From: Barthelona sp. PCE
Lineage: Eukaryota; Metamonada: BaSk clade
DNA: 64,000 nt
Reading direction: 5' to 3'
NCBI GenBank assembly: GCA_040285745.1
Contig: JAUFOR010000004.1
Coordinates: 372,001 to 436,000, forward strand
The notes below the pieces were generated by a model. That model saw only the letters and a list, made by a program, of their open reading frames with translations, searched no databases and was not told the DNA's origin. The stretch's first letter is position 1. Every line of letters starts with the position of its first letter. The translations under genes were made by a program, and so were the position numbers. Below are positions 1 through 8,672 of the stretch, in pieces.

Positions 1-5
1 CTCAC

Positions 6-458
6 ATGCCAAGTGTATACGTGCACCCGCCACTCACTAAGAACGAACTGGTTGATCGCCTTTTAAACACATGTGTTCATCTTATTACCTCAAATACATC
101 CAATACTGGCCGTGTTTTGTTGTTGGCCCCTGCTCACCTCTCTTTTACAACTCCATATGATGGAATTCTACCTGATAATGAAAGAGAACTAACTGCTTTG
201 GATCGTATTGATGTTTATTTTTACGCGAATACAATTTCTTTAACTCAAATTTGTGCTAATCTGAGCTTTTTTAGGATGGAAGAACACAAAAAAGAGATAA
301 TTGCTGTTGTAGCATTCATACCTCTTCCAACACGAAGCTGTCTGGATATGTTGGCTCATACCATTGTTGAATGTTTGCAAAGGTCCTGCCATATGCTCAC
401 AACGGCGACAGGAGCCGTCCCTGAACTTCCTTTCATAACAGTTAAATATTTAACTTGA
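6..458 (+). CDS. Hypothetical protein, 150 aa
   Basis: Open frame from ATG at 6 to TGA at 456-458. I do not recognise the family. The protein alternates hydrophobic beta-like stretches (RVLLLAPAHLSF near residue 37, EIIAVVAFIPLP near 97) with a helix near its end, like a small alpha/beta domain. No signal peptide or membrane segment is visible. The window begins five bases before the ATG, so an upstream exon or an earlier start cannot be excluded. Its stop codon directly abuts the stop of the convergent acyltransferase gene, leaving no 3' spacer. Confidence 0.55.
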   Translation: MPSVYVHPPLTKNELVDRLLNTCVHLITSNTSNTGRVLLLAPAHLSFTTPYDGILPDNERELTALDRIDVYFYANTISLTQICANLSFFRMEEHKKEIIAVVAFIPLPTRSCLDMLAHTIVECLQRSCHMLTTATGAVPELPFITVKYLT

Positions 459-1859
459 TTACCTGCTGTTTTCCTCTACATTCATGTAGACATCCTTGAA
501 TTTATGTTTTTCCTTCATGTTTCGCAACCAGCTCTTGCCGGAAAACCCAACAATGGCACGGAAATAAGGTACTAAGTCAAGGAAAACAGAAGCTATCAAG
601 GTAAAAAGCACCGTCCAAATTGACATCACAAAGAGACTCACACCATTCGACCAATGCCCACTGCGCTGCAAATTGATGACTAAGACGAGTATAAACGGAT
701 GGATGACGTACATTGGAAGAGATGCACGTGTGATAAATCTCTCCGTTTCTCCATGGGATCTCTGAGACAATCCCCAATAAAACATAGAGAATAGGAGTAA
801 AGATATCAACTGCCCGAAGATGGCGTACCTCATTCGTTTATCCACGTCAAAAAATGATGCATATACACCATAAAGGAGTGTAAACGATTCATAATCCTCA
901 TCCCATAAAGGAAAAACAATGGGGAGTAAGAAAAAAACACTCAATAGCAAAAATACCCGTACTTTATATGTAAATTTAGGCTTAATCCTCAAAATGATTG
1001 CAATTTTAACACCAAGACACAAAAGATCGCTAAAACCGAATAATAAATAAAGGATCTTCGGGAGAGCAGAGGGTGTGTCGATTGAGGTGTGGAAGAGTAT
1101 CCTTAGGAAAAGAGAACCACAAAACTGAAGAATTATCGAAAAAGAATCATGCTTTCGATTTTTGAACAAGACAAGGCCAAAAACAAGACAATATTGAAGA
1201 ATAATTGCCACTGATGCAAACACTGGCAGACCTAGCATAAACATTACACTCATAAAAATCGAGTATCCGACGAACTGAATGAAGAACGATCTTCTCAAAC
1301 TTCCTGTAACACGATCAAAAAGTACACGCCATACAAGGGCGACAAGTGGTACAAATATAAGCGTCATGATGTAGAGGATACCAAGAAACCAGAGCCAGTA
1401 GAGGGACTTACACTCTTTTGTGTACCACCATGAAAATGTGAACAAATTTTCTGGTCCATGCTCACCACCACACTCAACACGATCTCTCAATAGAAAACGT
1501 GTTGGAATAACAAAGGCGACGTAACCCCCCAAGAGAGGAACCAATAACCGTAAGAAGCGCTTGAAAAAATACGCCTTGAGGTTTACCAAACGTTTTGTAT
1601 TCATGCTCCACACTAGAGAGCAACCTGCCAAAACAAAGAAAGTGTTCATGCCTGCAGCGTGGCCGTACAGCATTACATTGTTTATGACCTTAAAACAGCC
1701 GCGACAAACCTTAAAATCATCCATTTGTAGGTCAAAGCATCTAAAAACATGCCCTATGATGACCATGAGACATAAAACAAAACGAAGAACGTCAATCCCT
1801 GGATTTCTCATCCAAATTACAACAATACAGAAATAGTGTGGGAATAAATGTGTTAGCAT
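459..1859 (-). CDS. Acyltransferase-3 family membrane protein
   Basis: This 466-aa polytopic protein looks like the acyltransferase-3 (OafA/MdoC-like) family, which transfers acyl groups to sugars or other acceptors at membranes. The family-typical opening is present: GIDVLRFVLCLMVIIGH near residue 22, carrying the conserved Arg and His, followed by NTFFVLAG, then about ten hydrophobic segments and a late ITRASLPMYVIHPFILVL segment. The acceptor substrate cannot be told. The start is ATG at 1859; a second in-frame ATG at residue 17, just before the family domain, is also plausible. The stop codon TAA abuts the stop of the neighbouring plus-strand gene. Confidence 0.75.
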   Translation of the reverse strand: MLTHLFPHYFCIVVIWMRNPGIDVLRFVLCLMVIIGHVFRCFDLQMDDFKVCRGCFKVINNVMLYGHAAGMNTFFVLAGCSLVWSMNTKRLVNLKAYFFKRFLRLLVPLLGGYVAFVIPTRFLLRDRVECGGEHGPENLFTFSWWYTKECKSLYWLWFLGILYIMTLIFVPLVALVWRVLFDRVTGSLRRSFFIQFVGYSIFMSVMFMLGLPVFASVAIILQYCLVFGLVLFKNRKHDSFSIILQFCGSLFLRILFHTSIDTPSALPKILYLLFGFSDLLCLGVKIAIILRIKPKFTYKVRVFLLLSVFFLLPIVFPLWDEDYESFTLLYGVYASFFDVDKRMRYAIFGQLISLLLFSMFYWGLSQRSHGETERFITRASLPMYVIHPFILVLVINLQRSGHWSNGVSLFVMSIWTVLFTLIASVFLDLVPYFRAIVGFSGKSWLRNMKEKHKFKDVYMNVEENSR

Positions 1860-1991
1860 GTTTCCATCCTTTTTGCACCTGACATAACATCTTTGTCAGT
1901 TTTTGCTTGCTTGTCCAACAATTTATTATCTTGAATAGTTTACTATTTGGTCATACTTTTTTTTTCAACATTCCAACAACATTCACATTCT

Positions 1992-2261
1992 ATGACCAGC
2001 CCATCAAGAGAATTTTTCCGCACTCATATCATGGGCCCAAGAAAGTCGGAGCGTACTTTCCGGGATCTCGAGAAAATCCAAAAAGAAGATGATGCTATTG
2101 TATCTAAAATATCAGTGGACAGATCTGTTTGTGCAATAACTCCGTCCGCTATGGACTCTGATTTGCTTAGAACACCAAATCCTGCACCTAAACTACGCAT
2201 CACACCATCTCTATCAAACGATATCCCAACTTTTGACAGTCCAAAAGGTGTGAAAGAATAG
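1992..2261 (+). CDS. Small hypothetical protein, 89 aa
   Basis: The first ATG of this frame is at 1992; the frame is open further upstream only from a TTG codon. The product is basic at its N-terminus (MGPRKSERTFRDLEKIQKE) and rich in Ser/Thr-Pro sites at its C-terminus (TPNPAPKLRITPS, TFDSPKG), suggesting a disordered phosphoprotein. A TTCACATTCT element ends directly before the ATG, matching the initiator-like TCA motif of other genes here. AATAAAA follows about 20 nt after the stop. I do not recognise a family; the gene is plausible but unproven. Confidence 0.45.
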   Translation: MTSPSREFFRTHIMGPRKSERTFRDLEKIQKEDDAIVSKISVDRSVCAITPSAMDSDLLRTPNPAPKLRITPSLSNDIPTFDSPKGVKE

Positions 2262-2304
2262 TTTACATATCATTAATTCTAATAAAATTGCTGGAAAAAA
2301 AGTC

Positions 2305-2868
2305 TCAACGCTGCTGCATTCTAAATCTTTCAGCTTCAAGTGCTCTAAGCTCTTCTTGGGCGCGTCTTTGTGCTTCTTCTTCCCTTTGCTGTTCTCCCAA
2401 TATCAGCGCTTCACTAAAAGCTTCTTGTATTGTTTGCTGTTCATTCAATGCTGCCTCTGCTGCTCTACGAGCTTCTAATTCAGCCTGTTCTGCACGCTCA
2501 CGTGCACGCGCCTCCCTGGCTCTGCGCTCTTCCTGCTCTATTTCTAATGTTGCAGCTTCATAATTGTTCAGACGAACTCGACGCCTTGTTCGGGTAGGTT
2601 GTTGGTGGTCAAGAGGCTGTTGTTGCAGGGGTTCTTGAACAGGAGGCTGTTGTTGCAGGGGTTCTTGAACAGGAGGCTGTTGTTGAGAAACATGAAGTCT
2701 GGCTATTTCTACTTCCAACTCCTTAATTCGTTTGAGACTGTTTTGAACAACCTCCTCTAAAGATGCACACTTGGCATTTAAAACTTTGTTCTCCATCGTC
2801 AATGAGTCCAAAGCGTGTTGTAACTCTAAGCAATCTGAGCATTGAGGTTCTGATGATACTGTGGGCAT
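2305..2868 (-). CDS. Coiled-coil, Gln/Glu-rich low-complexity protein
   Basis: This 187-aa protein has a leucine-heptad coiled coil (about residues 15-58), a Gln/Pro-rich linker built from a tandem 10-residue repeat (QQPPVQEPLQ), a basic patch (TRTRRRVRL) and a long Arg/Glu/Ala helix to the C-terminus. The composition suggests an elongated structural or scaffold protein; I do not recognise a family. The start is ATG at 2868 and the stop TGA. The linker repeat is encoded by a 30-bp DNA tandem repeat, so copy number may vary between strains. Confidence 0.6.
   Translation of the reverse strand: MPTVSSEPQCSDCLELQHALDSLTMENKVLNAKCASLEEVVQNSLKRIKELEVEIARLHVSQQQPPVQEPLQQQPPVQEPLQQQPLDHQQPTRTRRRVRLNNYEAATLEIEQEERRAREARARERAEQAELEARRAAEAALNEQQTIQEAFSEALILGEQQREEEAQRRAQEELRALEAERFRMQQR
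2612..2685. repeat. 30-bp in-frame tandem repeat, about 2.4 copies
   Basis: A 30-bp unit starting GAGGCTGTTGTTG repeats at about 2613, 2643 and (partial) 2673 with essentially no differences. It lies inside the coiled-coil gene and encodes QQPPVQEPLQ units. The length is a multiple of three, so unit gain or loss keeps the reading frame. Confidence 0.85.
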
Positions 2869-3214
2869 TTTTAAGAAATTTTGACGTGTAAAAAATATTG
2901 TATAAAAGATAACAAGACCTGAATATCAAATAAATGTAAATTTGTTCGTGAAAAAGAGCAAACTTACTAAAGCAAATGTTTTGCAAAAACAAAACAGCCA
3001 CCGACCAACGATTGGAAGTATTGGTCCACAGTATGCATGACATATTTGAATAAAACCTTATAATGCTGAAAACTATGCTCACTTAAACATAATTGCAATG
3101 AACCCTGCATCAATGGTACCATGCTCTTGTACGACTATTTTTAGCTCCTTACAAATTCTAAAGCGTGTGGGAACTTCCTGCTATCACATTTTGTATATTA
3201 AATAGGCGTGCAGC
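2869..3214. other. Intergenic spacer, no supported gene
   Basis: 346 bp of AT-rich sequence between two divergently transcribed genes. One short frame (ATG near 3099, 35 codons) shows no coding character. The segment should carry the promoters of both flanking genes; I see no RNA gene. Confidence 0.5.
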
Positions 3215-3880
3215 ATGATTTGGCCGAACACAACATGGGCATTGGATTATTATGGTCTCCTCTTGCACCTCTCATTCATCACTTCAGCAGCATGCTACAT
3301 CATACCATTAATTTTGTTAATTTTACAATCTTGTCCACGCTCATCCAACCGTTTATCAAAGTGTTTGGGTGCTAGGGCAGCTTTCTACGTTTTTGCAACA
3401 ATACAATTGACACTATGGGTGTTCACATATCTTTTTTTTGTATTACTACAATTCACACTTAGCAATCACACAGAACTATGGCTTGGACAACCCAAATACT
3501 TACAGTTCTTTGTCTTCCCTGTTATTTTTGTTGCTGGACTCGTCGTGAGCACATGGGCTTATGAAATCTTAGGTCTTCAGCAAAGTATGTGTTTGAATCA
3601 TTTTGTAACCAGAAATACCATTAAGCATAGTAACTGGGCGCTCAAAAAATCCCTTCAAGTCAAATTTTCAACGCACTGGATTTTTAAACACTTCCATGCT
3701 CCTCAAGAAAGTGGATATATTGTCATGCTTATTACGTGGGCTTTTATCTCAAATTCTGTTCAAAATGCACTCTTTGCGCTAATGAATATGATTTTAATGC
3801 TTATTTTCAGGCCATTCGAAGATATTCCTTTATCTGTTTTGAAAGAGGAAAAAATTATGAGTGATGCTCTCATTCAGTAA
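3215..3880 (+). CDS. Polytopic membrane protein, 221 aa
   Basis: ATG at 3215 opens a protein with about five hydrophobic segments (roughly residues 12-38, 52-82, 95-118, 163-182 and 185-200). The last pair is followed by FEDIPLSVLKEEK. The arrangement HAPQESGY, a hydrophobic pair, then acidic residues loosely recalls the C-terminal half of the isoprenylcysteine/phospholipid methyltransferase (ICMT/PEMT, NnrU-like) fold. The key Arg-His-Pro motif is not intact, so the similarity is only suggestive. Organelle and substrate are unknown. It is isolated upstream of the tRNA cluster. Confidence 0.6.
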   Translation: MIWPNTTWALDYYGLLLHLSFITSAACYIIPLILLILQSCPRSSNRLSKCLGARAAFYVFATIQLTLWVFTYLFFVLLQFTLSNHTELWLGQPKYLQFFVFPVIFVAGLVVSTWAYEILGLQQSMCLNHFVTRNTIKHSNWALKKSLQVKFSTHWIFKHFHAPQESGYIVMLITWAFISNSVQNALFALMNMILMLIFRPFEDIPLSVLKEEKIMSDALIQ

Positions 3881-4274
3881 ATATGACTGCACAAGGGCTG
3901 AGTTCTCTCGGATACATGCATGTTTACTGACAGATATCTAGTTGGATGGCGTGAATAAGTTCCTAAGATCGAGGTCGGGTAATTGAGTTCCCACCCCATA
4001 AAAAATAGTAAAAAAGAGAAATCCGGAATAAATGACGTAATTCGGACAGCACATTCATGAGTCACAGATTCACTCTGCCATGAGTTCCGTCAACCACATG
4101 CTTCCATCATTCAACAACACTCCGAAAAAAAGCTTTCTATCAGGATTCGAATTGAATACCTTCGCTTTCAACCAATTTTCAAAAAAAAACCTTACCGATC
4201 CAGCTCTGACGATAGAGAAATGACCTTTTACAAAATAAGTATAGAAAGCACACTGTAGTGTGCAAAAGAAAATG
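3881..4274. other. Intergenic spacer before the tRNA cluster
   Basis: About 390 bp with no convincing coding frame, no tRNA-like fold and no repeat. Two short minus-strand frames here lack coding character. Confidence 0.5.
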
Positions 4275-4392
4275 GTAAAAAGCTCCTCCACGGGGAATCG
4301 AACCCCGGTCGTCAGAGTGAAAACCTGAAATCATAAAACCACTAAACTATGGAGGATATGAACAGAAATTTGTCAATTGAAATACAAGCATA
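4275..4392. repeat. Direct repeat copy 1 carrying tRNA-Glu
   Basis: This 118-bp unit matches 4578-4695 at 114 of 118 positions by eye. It contains the whole tRNA-Glu gene plus 8 bp downstream and about 36 bp upstream of it (in the gene's own orientation). All four differences lie in the flank. Confidence 0.85.
4283..4356 (-). tRNA. tRNA-Glu (TTC anticodon), copy 1
   Basis: Read on the minus strand, the acceptor stem TCCTCCA pairs with TGGAGGA. The anticodon stem TCAGG/TCTGA encloses the loop TTTTCAC, giving anticodon TTC (Glu). The T arm is CGGGG-TTCGATT-CCCCG, which also supplies the polymerase III B box. The D stem is weak (GTTT with TGAT). There is no encoded CCA and no intron; the discriminator base is G. 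The gene body is identical to the copy at 4586-4659. Confidence 0.93.
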
Positions 4393-4431
4393 AGTGCTCA
4401 CCTGCCTTCAAATTGCAAGGAAAATAAAAGC

Positions 4432-4503
4432 TTCCCCCACCAAGAATTGAACTTGGGACCTTCTCATTACTAGTGAGATGTTGTACCACTCAACTATAGG
4501 GGA
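4432..4503 (-). tRNA. tRNA-Thr (AGT anticodon)
   Basis: Read on the minus strand, the acceptor TCCCCTA pairs with TGGGGGA using one T-G pair. The D stem is GTT...AAC-like, the anticodon stem TCTCA/TGAGA holds loop CTAGTAA with anticodon AGT (Thr), and the T arm is CCAAG-TTCAATT-CTTGG. The 72-nt gene has no intron and no encoded CCA. It lies between the two tRNA-Glu copies in the same orientation. Confidence 0.93.
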
Positions 4504-4577
4504 GTTGTGTATTCGAAAATCTACATAACAAAAATTATTTATTAGTAATAACTAAACGTAGTTTTGATAATAAATTA

Positions 4578-4695
4578 GTAAAAAGCTCCTCCACGGGGAA
4601 TCGAACCCCGGTCGTCAGAGTGAAAACCTGAAATCATAAAACCACTAAACTATGGAGGATATGAGCAGAAATTTGCCAACTGAAATACAAACATA
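4578..4695. repeat. Direct repeat copy 2 carrying tRNA-Glu
   Basis: Second copy of the 118-bp unit at 4275-4392, separated from it by about 185 bp containing tRNA-Thr. The four flank differences are single transitions, consistent with a fairly recent duplication. Confidence 0.85.
4586..4659 (-). tRNA. tRNA-Glu (TTC anticodon), copy 2
   Basis: Base-for-base identical to the tRNA-Glu at 4283-4356: same acceptor TCCTCCA/TGGAGGA, anticodon TTC and CGGGG/CCCCG T stem. Both copies retain all stems and should be functional. Confidence 0.93.
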
Positions 4696-5053
4696 TGGCT
4701 CTAAAATATCGGAATACTAAAAATGGTTCTCATCAGCTTATGGATGAATTGTATTTTTAATTACATCTACGACATTTTTATGGTGCTCCCTCTTTATGCC
4801 AAAATTTATTAGTGTCTCCTGCAAAAAAAAATTTTTATTTTTTATTTAAGTTATTTATAATTTTAAAGTATGAAAAACATTTAAAAATAGTAAAGTTACC
4901 CACAACATAAAAGTAATAAGTATGTTATATTAAATGTAAATGATATATTTTTTACTTTGGCATACCCTATATAATTAGATAGATTTTAGCTTGAAGAAGC
5001 ATCATTAATTATCAATACAAGTAAACAATAAACACTATTAAAATACAAAATAT
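4696..5053. other. AT-rich intergenic spacer
   Basis: About 360 bp, very AT-rich with homopolymer runs (for example A/T runs near 4825-4860). I see no gene, tRNA or inverted repeat. It is the 3' flank of the orphan gene at 5054-6970. Confidence 0.5.
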
Positions 5054-6970
5054 TTACAAAACAGAAGCCATCATCGTCCAGCGCATTCCATTTTTTTTTC
5101 CACCTACCTTAGGATAGCTTCTTGTACGCAAATCTAGAGAGTTTAATAGGTTAGGGCAAATAGAATCGACTTCAATAATAGTTGGATTATGTTCTTGCAT
5201 TGCTTTTTCAATATTTAAACTACTCTCAATTGTTTCAACACTCATGAGATCTTCACTTATAACATACTTCACGATATTCATTTCATAATTGGAGATCATG
5301 GGATTATATTGAATAACTTCTCTTGGGTGTACACAAACTAAACTCGATGATATTTTTTCTTGTTGAATGCTAATATCATCACGAACAAGCACAGGTACAC
5401 CATCCTCGATTGAATATAGACTCATTTTGTTATCATAAGTATGGATTAATGAATTTTCATCAACAAAGATTACATCGATTCCTGGCACTTGTTCAGTTTG
5501 CAACTCAGGACCATCTATAGTCCATAACGCCGACACCCCGGCACCGGTAACGATGGCCTGGCTACCACAGAACCTATTAACATTAACTGTTGGGTATACA
5601 TCCTCGCCAATTTCAACACACATAACTGAGTCCAGCTCACCATCATTGAGGGAAACGATCCTTACATCGGACTTGGTGCATATCCATATGAAATCACCAC
5701 CCCACATCACACTATAGATCTCATCTTCAACATTAATAATGTCATTATTAATAGCAAATCTATGCTCGGTGTAAGACAGCGTTGTTTTGTTATTGAAAGC
5801 GATTTTTCCCTCACAAATAGCATTGATTCTCAACTGTTTACCATCTTGAAAAATTAGTGTGCTTTCATCTTTTTCTAAACCATAAAAAAGATCAAGGCAC
5901 TCATCACCATATATGGGGGAAAGAACTGTGAGTTTCCCCTTGGTACTGTCTTTGCTATTAACAACAAAAATTGTGAAATTTGGAGTTGATGAAAATATAT
6001 TAACGAAAATAACAAATTCAAATCCATAAAGAACAGGATATTCTGTTCTATTTGAACGAAAAGAACATATGCGATTCTCAACCGGTATAGAAAACAAAGC
6101 ATTAGTGAAAAAATTGATTTTTCCAGGGACCATTTGGTCGCGGTATACAAAATATAACTCATCATCATGAAAAACAATGTCGGTGCATCGAGTTGCCCCG
6201 ATATCATGGATCAACCCATGGGTTTTCATGTCCCATGCCAACATACGGGAGAACTCATCGCAAAAGTACACGGTATCGTCCAGTTGAGCGCATACTGTCG
6301 GTTGGTAGTTTGCAGGGAGATCTGGAGCACCTTCAATAATTTCCTCACGTAAGCGTCCACCAACAATACTTACACGTTTAACACAATCCTCAAAAAAGAA
6401 AAAGCGGGTCGGATAACGTTCCGTAATAACGTCAGCGCTACACAAGTGACCGAATAGATCGCATGAGACGGGTATTAAGGCGCACTGCTCGGCATCTGGT
6501 ATTAACACAAACCACTCGTTGTTATCACGATATCCACAGTAAAATGAGTAGTATACACTCTCTTCATGAAGCTTTTCAAGCCTGAATTCAGTGTGTGAAT
6601 GGAAGTTTGAACGCTTAGTTTCAGTATCGTAAAGAATATATCCATCATCATTATCAGCATATTTTAGGGTAAATCGATCACCAATGAACATGAACCAGTC
6701 AAACTCGTGAGAAACACTGGATTCTTTTGTGTATTGCTCCTCAAAATCTGTACCATTGAAGGAGGAATATGAGAGGGTTGATCTTGACGCATGAGAAACC
6801 CATTTGGCGTTATCGTCCACCATTGAGGTGTAAGACAACCGAAACAAATTATAAATTGGTATTTTAGTGATTGCTCGGTCATAGTCGAGCTCTATGCTGA
6901 ATTTTGGATTCCCTGAAAATTCATTGGTACTAAACACCGTTACATCGGCTGATTTAGAGAATTCTAGCAT
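5054..6970 (-). CDS. Orphan beta-rich protein, possible beta-propeller
   Basis: The first in-frame ATG is at 6970, giving 638 aa; the frame stays open upstream only into the transposon end through a TTG codon. The protein is a series of short beta-strand-like units with aromatic and acidic turns (for example VVFHDDELYFVYRDQMVPG, MWGGDFIWICTKSDVRIVS, SLIHTYDNKMSLYSIEDG), the look of WD-like or other beta-propeller blades, but without a canonical WD or Kelch signature. No signal peptide remains after choosing ATG 6970, and no membrane segment is seen. A hAT-like element is inserted 26 nt upstream of the start, so its expression may be altered. Confidence 0.65.
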   Translation of the reverse strand: MLEFSKSADVTVFSTNEFSGNPKFSIELDYDRAITKIPIYNLFRLSYTSMVDDNAKWVSHASRSTLSYSSFNGTDFEEQYTKESSVSHEFDWFMFIGDRFTLKYADNDDGYILYDTETKRSNFHSHTEFRLEKLHEESVYYSFYCGYRDNNEWFVLIPDAEQCALIPVSCDLFGHLCSADVITERYPTRFFFFEDCVKRVSIVGGRLREEIIEGAPDLPANYQPTVCAQLDDTVYFCDEFSRMLAWDMKTHGLIHDIGATRCTDIVFHDDELYFVYRDQMVPGKINFFTNALFSIPVENRICSFRSNRTEYPVLYGFEFVIFVNIFSSTPNFTIFVVNSKDSTKGKLTVLSPIYGDECLDLFYGLEKDESTLIFQDGKQLRINAICEGKIAFNNKTTLSYTEHRFAINNDIINVEDEIYSVMWGGDFIWICTKSDVRIVSLNDGELDSVMCVEIGEDVYPTVNVNRFCGSQAIVTGAGVSALWTIDGPELQTEQVPGIDVIFVDENSLIHTYDNKMSLYSIEDGVPVLVRDDISIQQEKISSSLVCVHPREVIQYNPMISNYEMNIVKYVISEDLMSVETIESSLNIEKAMQEHNPTIIEVDSICPNLLNSLDLRTRSYPKVGGKKNGMRWTMMASVL

Positions 6971-6987
6971 TTGAAAGATGTAAAATA

Positions 6988-6995
6988 GAATGAAG
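6988..6995. repeat. Left 8-bp target-site duplication GAATGAAG
   Basis: GAATGAAG directly precedes the left inverted repeat and recurs exactly at 8728-8735 after the right inverted repeat. An 8-bp duplication is the size produced by hAT transposases. Confidence 0.85.
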
Positions 6996-7050
6996 TAGAC
7001 ATGGAGCAAGCAGACTGTACACTAGGGGGGTGGAAAGGTTAATGGCATGA
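6996..7050. repeat. Left terminal inverted repeat of hAT-like element
   Basis: 55 bp starting TAGACATGGAGCAAGC and containing a GGGGGGTGGAAAGG block. It is the reverse complement of 8673-8727 with four mismatches. Confidence 0.88.
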
Positions 7051-7297
7051 GGAGACGGATCCAAACTATTAACGTTGTCATTGTAAAAGCATAAAAGAAA
7101 AAAAATTTGGCAGTAGTTGGTTGGCAGCAGTTGTTCCGCTTTCTACTACCGAAATTTTCCAGTACAAATTTACAAACATATCGCAATATTAGAGTGCTCA
7201 GAAATACATGTGAAAGCTTTCATGTACCTTGTGAACCAGATACCCTACAATAAATCCACAAAAATGTTTCTCCATCATAAAAATGAAAAAATTGAAA

Positions 7298-8605
7298 TTA
7301 GATAGTCTTCACTATTTCTTTCAGTTCATCATACGTAATCCTTGGGACTGCAGAAGCTTCATTTAATAAAAACCAATTAAAACGTATATGAGTTGATAAT
7401 TTGGTTTGATTCTTGGAATGCAGTCTTTTTAACATAGAAAATTCACGCTCAACTCCAGAATTGCTGGCAGATGCACTGCTGTGTTGTCTAATTATAGCTC
7501 GGAAACCGGGTAAACCCTCCACAGATTCGTGGGTGTGGCCATGAACAAGTGCTGCACGAACATCTCTTTCTCTAATACCTGTATCACTGAAATCGAACTC
7601 ATCGGCCACCCTTTGAGCACTTAAAGGGGGCTCACGCACACTTTGGGCACTTTGAGATAGTTCACTCTCCATACGATTGGAATAACTGCGACTAGGACTG
7701 AGAAAGCTTGTCAATAATGGTGGTCTCACATTTGTTTGGGGTTCTACTTCTGGTGTATAGCGCATTACGACCTTCTTTCGATCTTCATTGGATGGTGAAA
7801 AGTCTAAATAGTAATTGGTACAAAGAATCGAAATTATATACCCCACTAACCCTCTATACAACACAGGATCATAAAAATCTTTTGCCATATTAACATAAAC
7901 GTGATCACTAATAAGATGTATTGCGGGATAATCACTTGCACAGCGCTTGAACTTGGTGGGTAAAAATGAAAAAACCATCATACCTTTTAGTCTTACAAGT
8001 TCCTTCTCTGTAACCTCAACTAAACCTGCTCTGTTAATATTGGGTATCTTTGCATCAACATACAGTTCGTATAATTCTTCCTTCAAACAACTCTTTCGGG
8101 GTTTATCATTTGTGATATCTTTAACCTCCATATTATGATCCTGGAGCTCAACAGTGCTTAAATCTGAGAGAAGAAAAGCCACCAAAGGTTCGGGCATGAT
8201 GAGGAATTTGCAAAAATAATGACGAACATACTCAAAAAGACCATCATGGTATATTGTAGCAAGGCTTGTTGCATTTCTAACCTTGAAATCTGAGCGCCAC
8301 TTTCGCAATTCAAGTAAAAGTATGGAAACTTGGAAATATGATTGTAAAACTGAAAAATCATTCTTACTGCTCATATGTTGAATGAAGATCATACGAGAAT
8401 AAGTAGAAAAATAATTCCTTGCCAATACCCACATATCAGGGCCCAGAGAAAATTCATGAGGCTGCTTATTCCCATCCTTCATGGCCTCATAAAAAGGAGA
8501 AAGAAAATGCCGATAATGATCCTCGTCACAAACAGTATTATTGCTCTTTAACATCCGCTTAATCTCCAAATCCTTACCTTCGTGGTACTTCAGACGAAGA
8601 AACAT
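7298..8605 (-). CDS. hAT-like transposase, 435 aa
   Basis: The C-terminus (about residues 370-425) carries SASASNSGVEREFSMLKRLH followed by a TKLSTHIRFNWFLLNEA segment. This is the hAT dimerisation-domain pattern: small residues, then ER.FS, then an L.....R.......L helix. The upstream part shows no BED zinc finger, and I could not place the catalytic DDE residues. The protein is shorter than typical hAT transposases (about 600-800 aa), so it may be a truncated derivative. However, the frame has no internal stop over 1.3 kb, starts with ATG at 8605, and has a TATCACTGAT initiator-like element directly upstream (TCA A at 8611). It could also be a compact family or a domesticated gene. About 250 bp between its stop and the left TIR show no gene. 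Confidence 0.8.
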   Translation of the reverse strand: MFLRLKYHEGKDLEIKRMLKSNNTVCDEDHYRHFLSPFYEAMKDGNKQPHEFSLGPDMWVLARNYFSTYSRMIFIQHMSSKNDFSVLQSYFQVSILLLELRKWRSDFKVRNATSLATIYHDGLFEYVRHYFCKFLIMPEPLVAFLLSDLSTVELQDHNMEVKDITNDKPRKSCLKEELYELYVDAKIPNINRAGLVEVTEKELVRLKGMMVFSFLPTKFKRCASDYPAIHLISDHVYVNMAKDFYDPVLYRGLVGYIISILCTNYYLDFSPSNEDRKKVVMRYTPEVEPQTNVRPPLLTSFLSPSRSYSNRMESELSQSAQSVREPPLSAQRVADEFDFSDTGIRERDVRAALVHGHTHESVEGLPGFRAIIRQHSSASASNSGVEREFSMLKRLHSKNQTKLSTHIRFNWFLLNEASAVPRITYDELKEIVKTI

Positions 8606-8672
8606 ATCAGTGATATTAAAATGAGACCATGTTATTGCAAAATCATCAGGAATTGTAGTGTGGGGTGGTTGA

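Noticed and set aside
2723-3082. Minus-strand 119-codon frame
   Set aside because: It overlaps the coiled-coil gene in another frame, has no protein-like character, and lies partly in AT-rich spacer.
7007-7009. Longer start (TTG) for the orphan gene inside the transposon end
   Set aside because: The extension is only open by chance into the TIR; the first ATG is at 6970 and the TSD separates host from element sequence.
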